Positions 1-6,594 of a stretch of DNA of 13,965 bases are shown piece after piece (position 1 is the stretch's first letter; each line of letters begins with the position of its first letter). This DNA comes from CBFCZU01 sp965602635 (GTDB lineage: Bacteria > Planctomycetota > Phycisphaerae > SM23-33): contig CBFCZU010000111.1 in assembly GCA_965602635.1 (NCBI GenBank), positions 1-13,965 of the forward strand, read 5' to 3'. A program made the position numbers and the translations under genes. The notes under the pieces were generated by a model. The model saw only the letters and a list, made by a program, of their open reading frames with translations. It did no database searches and was not told where the DNA came from.

Positions 1-1607
1 ATCGCCGCGTCGATGTCCACCTGGTGGGCCAGGTCGTAGAGGTGGACCTCCAGGCGGTCGGCGGCGCCCATTGCCCGGTAGGCCTTCCGGGCCTGGCGTG
101 CGAAGCGCTGGAGCAGGAAGACGTTGAAGGTCACGTCGCGCCGCCCCTGGGCCAGCAGCATCGGCCTGGGGGCCGCAAGGCACAGAAGCTCCCCCACGTC
201 GAGGGTGGGATACATGCCCGGGACGATCTGCTGCCCGCAGCCGTCGGTGCCGCGGGCGTAGTCGGCGTAGCTGTGGATCCCGCAGAACGGCGCCAGGGCC
301 TTGAACCGGTCGTCGTAGGCCCCGGCCTGGTAGGTCATGGTCGCCCCGCCGGAGAGGCCCGTCAGCCCCAGGCGGCGCGGGTCGGCCCCGAACTTCGAGC
401 AGACGAAATCCGCCACGCCGTGCATGTCGAACAGGTGCAGCCCGGGGAGCGTCATCCCCATCGCCTGGGCGCACAGGCTCGCCAGGTTGCACGGGTCGCC
501 CGTTCTGATGTCGCCGAAATCCTGCCGCTCGTGCGAGAGCGACCTCTCGGACCACGTGGCCGTCAGGAAGCCGGCCTGGGCGAGCAGCTCGGCGTAGTTG
601 CCGGTGTACGGGCCGAACCAGTTGCCGCGTGGCCTGGCGGGCGGGGAGATGCCGGCGACGACCTTGTCGTCCTGCCCGTGCCCGTGGGGGCAGATCACCG
701 CCCTGCCGTTGGACCTGGCCCGGTGCGGCACGAGCACGTACACCGGCAGCAGCGACCCGGCCTCGCGCGTCAGGTGATAGCGGTGCCGCGTGTAGCCGTC
801 GCACCTGTCACGGGAGATCAGCCTGGCCTGCTTGCGGGCGACGCGCGGGAAAGGCCCGACGGCCTTGTGGTAATGCGCCCGTGCGGCCCGCTTCCACTTG
901 AGGAACTCCCCCCTGCTCGTCGCCCGGCAGGGCATCCGCACCTTCAGGGTCCGGGAGTGCCTGACCAACTGCTCCAGCGTGCCGGGGGGCTGGGGCCGCG
1001 GCGGCGTCGGGGAGAGCGTCCGGACGCTGCCCTTGAGCCGCCGGCCGCCCGGGGCCGTGACCCGCCCGAGCAGCCCGAAGCGGTCGAGCTTCAGCAGCAG
1101 GGAGTTTCGCCCACGCTCCAGCGTGACCTTCACCGTATGCAGGTCGAAGACGAGCTTGTGCCACGAGTGCTCCTCGAACAGGAATTGCCCGTTCCACCAC
1201 AGGCGGCATCCGTCGTGCCCGCAGAAGCGTATCTCCGCCTCCTGCCGCCTGTCGCTGGCGATGACGGCCAGGGCGTACCACTGGTGGTCCCAGCGCTTGG
1301 GGAAGGCCTCCCGCAGCTCGGGGTAGGCGCGGAAGTACGGGTGAAGCTGGAGCTTGGGATACTCCGCGGGCGCCTGCAGGGCGAGCCACTCGACCTCGCT
1401 CAGGCCGCGGGGCTTGGGCAAGCCCCGGACGGCCCGCTCGCCGCCGCAGGGCTTGAGGTAGTCCTTCCGCCAGAAGCGGCTGCGCTTCTCGTCGTAGAGG
1501 TTGGGCGCGGCCCCGCCTATGGTGCCGTTGGGGAAGAACCCCGTGACCAGCCAGTCGAGGATGAAGCCCGTCGCCCCCTCGTAAGTGGCCAGCTCGGTTC
1601 GGTGCAT
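1..1607 (-). CDS. Alpha/beta-hydrolase esterase (acetyl-xylan-esterase-like) with N-terminal jelly-roll; 3' end outside window
   Basis: The reading frame is open without a stop from an ATG at 1607 to the left edge (535 codons seen). GGAGG lies about 8 nt before the ATG. No signal peptide is visible, so the protein is probably cytoplasmic. Residues ~85-180 resemble a galactose-binding-like sandwich (RLWWNGQFLFEEH, then LERGRNSLLLKL). The hydrolase domain follows: HGHG oxyanion-hole motif at 308-311, nucleophile Ser419 in GLSGG, Asp491 in GRRDVTFN, and His528 in DLAHQVD, so the full catalytic triad is present. This layout matches the Abhydrolase_7/acetyl-xylan-esterase-like group, which removes acyl groups from sugars; the exact substrate is not visible. 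The gene is divergent from the secreted glycan-degradation genes to its right, which suggests it acts on imported, acetylated products (inference). Little of the C-terminus can be missing after the catalytic His. Confidence 0.85.
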   Translation of the reverse strand, partial: MHRTELATYEGATGFILDWLVTGFFPNGTIGGAAPNLYDEKRSRFWRKDYLKPCGGERAVRGLPKPRGLSEVEWLALQAPAEYPKLQLHPYFRAYPELREAFPKRWDHQWYALAVIASDRRQEAEIRFCGHDGCRLWWNGQFLFEEHSWHKLVFDLHTVKVTLERGRNSLLLKLDRFGLLGRVTAPGGRRLKGSVRTLSPTPPRPQPPGTLEQLVRHSRTLKVRMPCRATSRGEFLKWKRAARAHYHKAVGPFPRVARKQARLISRDRCDGYTRHRYHLTREAGSLLPVYVLVPHRARSNGRAVICPHGHGQDDKVVAGISPPARPRGNWFGPYTGNYAELLAQAGFLTATWSERSLSHERQDFGDIRTGDPCNLASLCAQAMGMTLPGLHLFDMHGVADFVCSKFGADPRRLGLTGLSGGATMTYQAGAYDDRFKALAPFCGIHSYADYARGTDGCGQQIVPGMYPTLDVGELLCLAAPRPMLLAQGRRDVTFNVFLLQRFARQARKAYRAMGAADRLEVHLYDLAHQVDIDAA

Positions 1608-1681
1608 GGCGGTCGTCCTCCAAATCGGCTCTCAGCCGTGTTGGCCCGCGCCGCGCCACAGGCCGGCGGCGGACGGGCGTC

Positions 1682-1710
1682 ACTATATCGACTCCGGACG
1701 CCATTGTTGA
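1682..1710 (-). promoter_or_regulatory. Sigma70-type promoter for the esterase gene
   Basis: On the minus strand, TCAACA (1710-1705, 4 of 6 to TTGACA) is followed after exactly 17 nt by TATAGT (1687-1682, 5 of 6 to TATAAT). Transcription would start near 1675, giving a leader of about 68 nt before the ATG at 1607. The good -10 and ideal spacing make this the best promoter in the divergent region. I see only a weak plus-strand match (TTGACG 1756-1761, then TAGCCT 1779-1784) for the genes going right. Confidence 0.5.
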
Positions 1711-1784
1711 CGACTTTCGCCCAAGCCCCGCCGCCGCGCCCCCGCGAGGCGAGCCTTGACGGAGCCCAGGCCGCGCGCTAGCCT

Positions 1785-1853
1785 GCTTATTGCATGAGCC
1801 CTTTCGGGTCTATGCAACAAGCACCTTTGCGAGAAACGGTTCTCTCGCAAAGG
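1785..1853. repeat. Two adjacent long inverted repeats (hairpins) in the divergent intergenic region
   Basis: The first inverted repeat pairs 1785-1801 with 1806-1822: 17-nt arms, a TTTC loop, 15 pairs including two G-U, and two A-C mismatches. One base later, CCTTTGCGAGA (1824-1834) pairs perfectly with TCTCGCAAAGG (1843-1853) around an 8-nt centre. Weaker inverted repeats follow (GGCGC/GCGCC 1863-1875; GCCTC/GAGGC 1889-1907). No T-run follows, so these are not ordinary terminators. They could be a dispersed repeat, a structured leader of the gene at 2019, or operators: the arms share TTTGCG/CGCAAA with the palindromes at 13814 and 13923. The rest of 1608-2018 holds the esterase promoter and no convincing gene. 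Confidence 0.7.
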
Positions 1854-2018
1854 TTTCGACTCGGCGCTTCGCGCCTCGCTCAAGGCTGGCCTCACCGCGG
1901 TCGAGGCGCCGCGCCAAGGCGATCGCAGAGCGGAGGAACGGATGAAGGCACCTCGGGCTTTTACTGGCGGGCTGGATTCTTGACGGAGGTCACGTTCGTG
2001 GCAAATCGAGGTGCGATC

Positions 2019-4181
2019 ATGAAATTCAGGCTGGCTTTGCTGGTGCTGTGTGTCTGTGCGGCGGCCGCGACCGCCCGCGGCCAGGACGGGGCGGTGCTCC
2101 GCGGCGTGGTGCTCACCACGGACCGTACGGTGGACGCCACCTCCAATGCGTCCATCGCCAAGGGCCTGCTGGCGCCCCCCATGACCGAGCAGCAGAAGGC
2201 CTACACCCTCTGGCGGTTCTTCGTGCGGCGGAACCGGCACAAGGAGAAGGCCGTCCAGCAAGACCCTGGCAACGCGGCCGAGCTTATGACCAAGACCGGC
2301 TACGCCCTGTGCGGGACGTGGGCGGACACCTTCGCCGCCCTGGCAGCCGACGCCGGACTGACCTCCACGCGCGTCGCGCTCAACGGGCACTGGGTGACCG
2401 CGGTGAAATACTGGGGCGACTGGCACGCCTACGACGCGGACATGCTGGCGGTGTACGCCAAGGCCGGCGGCGTGGTCGCCTCGCCGGGCCAGATCCGCCG
2501 GCTGAAGGACGCCGAGGGCAAGTACGTCCTCCGCAACGGCCCGCCCGTCAAGTCGTTCCCCTGGTACATGGGCTCGGACTCGATCAAGGGCACGGCCGCC
2601 CTCTACAGCCGGACCTCGGTGGGGAGCCCCTACCCCAAGAAGGACCGGAAGTGGAAGTACGACCTCCGCCTCCGCACGGGGACGGAGATCTCATGGTCGT
2701 GGTACGGCGACCCGGACGTCGGCTTCGTGAGCGTCACCCACCTGCCGAACGTCCGGTCCAAGCGGAAGCTCAAGAACCTGCGCGAGTACCTGGAGGGCGA
2801 CTTCGACTACTACACCCAGCAGCCGGGCAAGCGGGCGTGGAGCTGGGGCTACCGCCGCGGCGGTCTGCCGGGCAACCCCTTGAGCAGTTGGAACGGGATC
2901 AACGGCAACGGGCGGCTGACGTTCGACCTGGGGCGCGACGGATTCAGGCACGCGCTGGCGATGGCGCAGGAGGCCACGGGCCTGGCCGTCAGCGACGGCA
3001 AGCTCTGCCTGGCCGACCCCGACAAGGCCGGCTCGCTGGTGCTGGACTTCGCCCTGCCCTACCCATACGGCGACGCGTGGATCGAGAAGCCGCTGCCGAC
3101 CGAGGGCGTGAAGGTGGAGTTGTCGCTCGACGGCAAGCGGTACCGGCAGGTGTACCCCGGCGGCGGCGCCGACGACGGCAAGCGGATCCGCCTGTTCGAC
3201 TTCGTCCGCGGCAAGTGCGGCTTCCGCCTGAAGCTGACACTCCTGCCCGGCTGCAAGCCCCTGGCGTCCTTCAGGGCGGTTGGAGCGTTCCACCACAACT
3301 TCATGGTCCTGCCGGCGCTGCTCAAGGGCCGCAACGCGGTCTCCATCCGCCTGAAGAACCCCGACCTCCTGGCGGCCAATCCACTGCACGTCGCCTACGT
3401 TTACGACCAGGTCGGCGACGACAGGAAGGTTTCCCGCCACCGGCGGACGCTGACCTTCTCGCCGGGCAAGCTGACCGCCGCGGTGGACACCGGCGCGAAG
3501 CACTGGCCGTTGATGCGCGAGATCGTCATGCGCTGCGGAGGCGAAAAGCCCCCCGCCGCAAAGCCCGCGCCCGAGACCGGCGAGCTGGACTGGTCGGCCG
3601 CTGCCTGGGACTGGTCGTACTGGGGCGTGAACTTCTGGAACGACTTCGAGCGCGGCGACCGACACGGCTGGCGCGGGCGGCTGACCACGAAGAACACTTA
3701 CGCCGGCAGCGACTTCGCGCTCGACAACTCACTGATGAGCGCCGACGGCTCGCGCCAGCTAAAGCTCATCCGCGCCGGCGCGTTCCTCAACCGAGATTCG
3801 AAGTTCCGCTGCCGTCTCTACGTCGATAGCGTCAAGGACCTCCGCTTCTACAGCCGCAACCAGGGAGACAGCGTTTACTACGAGAAGACCTTCACCGGCT
3901 TCAAGCAGGGGCAGTGGCAGACGTTCGAGGCGGCGTTCAACGACCTGTCGCACCCCAAGGAGCCGGACAAGAAGGTCCGGAACGGGTGGTTCATGGCGAA
4001 CATCTACATGGTCGTCCGCCCGGCCGAGGGCAAGGAGCGCAAGGACGTTCAGCTACTCGTGGACGACATCATCTGTTACGACGGCCGGCTGAAGCACGAC
4101 CCGTTCCTCGACGCCGAGGCGCCGGCAAAGGCGCTGGCGGAAGACCCGATCTGGACAGCCCGGGCGCCGGCGGGTAAGTAA
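2019..4181 (+). CDS. Secreted transglutaminase-like domain protein with C-terminal jelly-roll domain
   Basis: A 720-residue exported protein. The start at 2019 has GAGGT 6 nt upstream and gives a clean signal peptide (MKFRLALLVLCVCAAAATA). A GTG at 1998 with GGAGGT at 1985-1990 is an in-frame alternative adding seven residues; the ATG at 1794 would put non-protein-like sequence before the signal peptide. Residues ~85-145 are a transglutaminase-like core with Cys98 (YALCGTW), His124 (NGHWVTAV) and Asp139 (WHAYDAD), a complete Cys-His-Asp set in family order. In bacteria such domains are often proteases or amidases rather than crosslinkers. Residues ~525-690 look like a carbohydrate-binding jelly-roll, ending in the typical strand LLVDDIICYDG (679-689). 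The middle has beta-sandwich character without a recognised family. Next gene starts 77 nt on, with no clear promoter or terminator between, so cotranscription is likely. Substrate is unknown. Confidence 0.8.
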   Translation: MKFRLALLVLCVCAAAATARGQDGAVLRGVVLTTDRTVDATSNASIAKGLLAPPMTEQQKAYTLWRFFVRRNRHKEKAVQQDPGNAAELMTKTGYALCGTWADTFAALAADAGLTSTRVALNGHWVTAVKYWGDWHAYDADMLAVYAKAGGVVASPGQIRRLKDAEGKYVLRNGPPVKSFPWYMGSDSIKGTAALYSRTSVGSPYPKKDRKWKYDLRLRTGTEISWSWYGDPDVGFVSVTHLPNVRSKRKLKNLREYLEGDFDYYTQQPGKRAWSWGYRRGGLPGNPLSSWNGINGNGRLTFDLGRDGFRHALAMAQEATGLAVSDGKLCLADPDKAGSLVLDFALPYPYGDAWIEKPLPTEGVKVELSLDGKRYRQVYPGGGADDGKRIRLFDFVRGKCGFRLKLTLLPGCKPLASFRAVGAFHHNFMVLPALLKGRNAVSIRLKNPDLLAANPLHVAYVYDQVGDDRKVSRHRRTLTFSPGKLTAAVDTGAKHWPLMREIVMRCGGEKPPAAKPAPETGELDWSAAAWDWSYWGVNFWNDFERGDRHGWRGRLTTKNTYAGSDFALDNSLMSADGSRQLKLIRAGAFLNRDSKFRCRLYVDSVKDLRFYSRNQGDSVYYEKTFTGFKQGQWQTFEAAFNDLSHPKEPDKKVRNGWFMANIYMVVRPAEGKERKDVQLLVDDIICYDGRLKHDPFLDAEAPAKALAEDPIWTARAPAGK

Positions 4182-4258
4182 GCGATACTCGCGGCCGGGG
4201 CGCGCGACGTGCCTGTGCGGCCTCGCCACATTTGGCCTCTCTCAAAAGGAAATCGCCA

Positions 4259-6514
4259 ATGGCCTTTGCGAAACGAGAGCCGAGCGCGGCAGCAAGACTC
4301 GCGTGTGCGGCTGGGTGCTTGACTGCCTGCTGCGTGATGCTGGTCTGGGGCGGAGGCTGCACGGCGGCAGACAAGCTCCAGACGTCCGTCGCCGATTACG
4401 CCCCCACTGCCAAGCCCCACCCGTTCCTGCTCTTCACGGCTGACGAGGCGGCGGCGCTGGCCAAGCGAAAAGAGGCCGACCCGCTGCTGGCCGAGTGCTG
4501 GACCCGGCTGGAGCGCACCGCCGGCGCGGCGGACCCCACCAGGCGCTGGGCAAGGCAGCTCGAGGCCCGCGCCCTGCTCTGGCAGCTCCAGGGCGACGAG
4601 GCGATGGCCGCGCGAGCCATAAGCCAGATGCGCTCGGCCCTGAAGCGCGAAGATCCGGCGGAGTACTATCGCAGGAGCAACTTCCACAACCACGCCGTCC
4701 CGCTGCGTGCGCTGGCGCTGGGGTGGGACTGGCTCCACGGGAAGATGACGGCGGCCGAGCGGGCCGAGATGCTGCCCGCCCTGGAGCGCTGGTGCCGGGT
4801 GGCGCTCGAGCACACGGAGAAGCAGTGGTGGCGGGACGGCTCGTACAACGTCGGGGCCATTCCCGTCAGCGGCATCGGGCTGCTCGCGACCGCCATCGCT
4901 CCCGACTCGTCCGACCCGCACGTGCAGACCTGCCGCCGCGAGGCCACCCGCCGCATCGGGCAGAACTTCTTCCCGCGCAGTTGGAAGCCGTCGGGCATCT
5001 GCTGGGAGGGGCCCAACTACGCGATCGTTGGGCTGAGGTACGCGTCGATCTTCGCCGAGGCGCTGCGGCGGACCGGCGGGCCCGACCTGATGGGCCAGTC
5101 CGGGGCGATCCGCGCCATGGACTACCTCATGTACCAGTGGATGCCGCAGGGCGGGTGCTCGCCGATCGGCGACAACACGTCGTACGGACGGCGCACGTTC
5201 GCGGCCGAGTACCTGCTGGGCCTGGGGCGCACCGCAGACCCGGCCGGGCTCTGGACCTGGCGGGAGTACACCGAACGCCGCCGCCTCGACCCGCTCATCA
5301 CCTACCTCTGGTACCCGCTGGGCGCGCCGACCAGGAGCCCCGCCGAGGCGGGCCTGCCCACGTCGAAGTACTTCGAGGTCACCCAGAACCGGGCCGGGTA
5401 CGTCTTCAGCCGAGCCCGCTGGGGCGACCCGAAGGCCGCGTTCTTTTCCTTCGTGACGCGCTTCGAGGCGTGCAACCACGAGCACTACGACATGCATTCG
5501 TTCCTGCTCGGCGCGTTCGGGACGGAGTTCGCCACGCACCGCAGCCTCTACCCGTACGGGCACGAGCACCACGGCGTGGACTTCGAGCACAACACGGTGA
5601 TCTTCGACGGCGGCGGCTGGCCCGCCCACGACAAGAGCAACTCCGCCGGCGACGACGACTCCACCGACGGGCTGCTGGTCGGCCTGGCGCTGGGGCCCTT
5701 CGCCGACTACGTCCGCGGCGACGGAAAGTGGTCGTACCGCGACAACACGGTGCCCAACAGCGACCCCGCCATCCGCGCCGAGCGGGCGTGCCTGTTCGTC
5801 AAGGCCGGCGCGACGCCATACGTGCTGATCGTCGACGACCTCCATTACCGCAGCGACCAGCATGACTACGACTGGCTCTGGCACGCGCCCGACCTGCCGA
5901 TCTCCGGGGCGGGCACGCTGGCCGATCCGCTCGTCATCAAGGCGTCGGGCGGTCGGTGCGCCTTGCGGTTCATCCACCCCGCCACACCGGCCCTGACCGT
6001 CAAGCCCGCCGAGCAGCTCACACGCAACAGGAGCGGCAAGCAGTTGCAGAGAATCGCCGTCAGGCAGCGCGGCGTTCGGGTGGCGTACGTCGCCCTGGCC
6101 ACACTGGAGAAGGACGCGGCCTCGGCCCCCGCCGTCGCCACGGCGGCCGTCAAGTGCTCCAACCCGACCGCCGGCGCCGTGACGATCAAGCTGGCCGGCG
6201 GGCTCGTCGATCACATAGCCTGGCAGTCGGAGGAGGACCGCCTCCAGGCCGGCTCGCGCCTCTCTGCTGGCCAACTCCAGACCGACGCCCTGCTGGCCAT
6301 GGTCCGCGTGAAGGGCACGAAGGTCGTCGGCTACGTGCTCGGCGAGGGGACGTACCTCCGCTGGAGCGACAAGACGCTCGTGCGGTCGGAGCAATCCGTC
6401 TGTGTGAGCGCCGGCCCCGACGGGGTCAAGGTCTTCGGGCGCCTGCGTACCCGCAAAGGTCTGCCGCCGCTGAAGCCCACCGGCGTCCAGGCGGCGCGGC
6501 CGGGGAGGCCATAG
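4259..6514 (+). CDS. Heparinase II/III-like polysaccharide lyase, exported
   Basis: A 751-residue protein. The ATG at 4259 has AAAAGGA 8 nt upstream; a TTG at 4232 is in frame but lacks a site. The N-terminus has a hydrophobic export segment ending in GGGC (Cys34), a poor but possible lipobox. Residues ~75-340 form the alpha-helical toroid of the family, with NFHNHA (141-146), DGSYN (193-197) and EGPNY (250-254), whose Tyr is in the usual place of the catalytic tyrosine. From ~370 a beta-sandwich begins with NRAGYVFSRARWGD, then CNHEHYDMHSF (H407, H409, D411), the metal or active-site histidine strand of heparinase II/III-like lyases. Such enzymes cleave uronic-acid polysaccharides (heparan, alginate, ulvan types) by beta-elimination. 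Which one cannot be read from sequence. It sits between the transglutaminase-like gene and the GH123-like gene. Confidence 0.85.
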   Translation: MAFAKREPSAAARLACAAGCLTACCVMLVWGGGCTAADKLQTSVADYAPTAKPHPFLLFTADEAAALAKRKEADPLLAECWTRLERTAGAADPTRRWARQLEARALLWQLQGDEAMAARAISQMRSALKREDPAEYYRRSNFHNHAVPLRALALGWDWLHGKMTAAERAEMLPALERWCRVALEHTEKQWWRDGSYNVGAIPVSGIGLLATAIAPDSSDPHVQTCRREATRRIGQNFFPRSWKPSGICWEGPNYAIVGLRYASIFAEALRRTGGPDLMGQSGAIRAMDYLMYQWMPQGGCSPIGDNTSYGRRTFAAEYLLGLGRTADPAGLWTWREYTERRRLDPLITYLWYPLGAPTRSPAEAGLPTSKYFEVTQNRAGYVFSRARWGDPKAAFFSFVTRFEACNHEHYDMHSFLLGAFGTEFATHRSLYPYGHEHHGVDFEHNTVIFDGGGWPAHDKSNSAGDDDSTDGLLVGLALGPFADYVRGDGKWSYRDNTVPNSDPAIRAERACLFVKAGATPYVLIVDDLHYRSDQHDYDWLWHAPDLPISGAGTLADPLVIKASGGRCALRFIHPATPALTVKPAEQLTRNRSGKQLQRIAVRQRGVRVAYVALATLEKDAASAPAVATAAVKCSNPTAGAVTIKLAGGLVDHIAWQSEEDRLQAGSRLSAGQLQTDALLAMVRVKGTKVVGYVLGEGTYLRWSDKTLVRSEQSVCVSAGPDGVKVFGRLRTRKGLPPLKPTGVQAARPGRP

Positions 6515-6520
6515 AAACTC

Positions 6521-6549
6521 TCGGCAAGGCGGAGCGTTGGCGGTAGAAT
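6521..6549 (+). promoter_or_regulatory. Possible promoter for the GH123-like gene
   Basis: TCGGCA (6521-6526, 4 of 6 to TTGACA), 17-nt spacer, TAGAAT (6544-6549, 5 of 6 to TATAAT). It lies in the 80-nt gap after the lyase gene, with the GTG start 45 nt downstream. It suggests the GH123-like gene can be transcribed separately from the two genes before it. Based on base matches only. Confidence 0.4.
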
Positions 6550-6594
6550 GTCGCCCGATCTGAACCGACCCTCAAGTCCGTAAGGAGACTCGCC

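Noticed and set aside
24..1781. 585-codon plus-strand open frame opposite the esterase
   Set aside because: It is the antisense of the esterase gene. The product is low-complexity (Pro, Gly, Arg, Val, Gln) with no domain, and the minus strand has a full catalytic triad and a ribosome site. High GC creates such long shadows.
1794..2018. Upstream ATG extending the transglutaminase-like protein by 75 residues
   Set aside because: It starts inside a hairpin arm, has no ribosome site, and would place the signal peptide internally. Starts at 2019 or 1998 fit better.
4076..6394. 772-codon minus-strand open frame opposite the lyase gene
   Set aside because: It is compositional shadow sequence with no recognisable domain, fully covered by a well-supported heparinase II/III-like gene.
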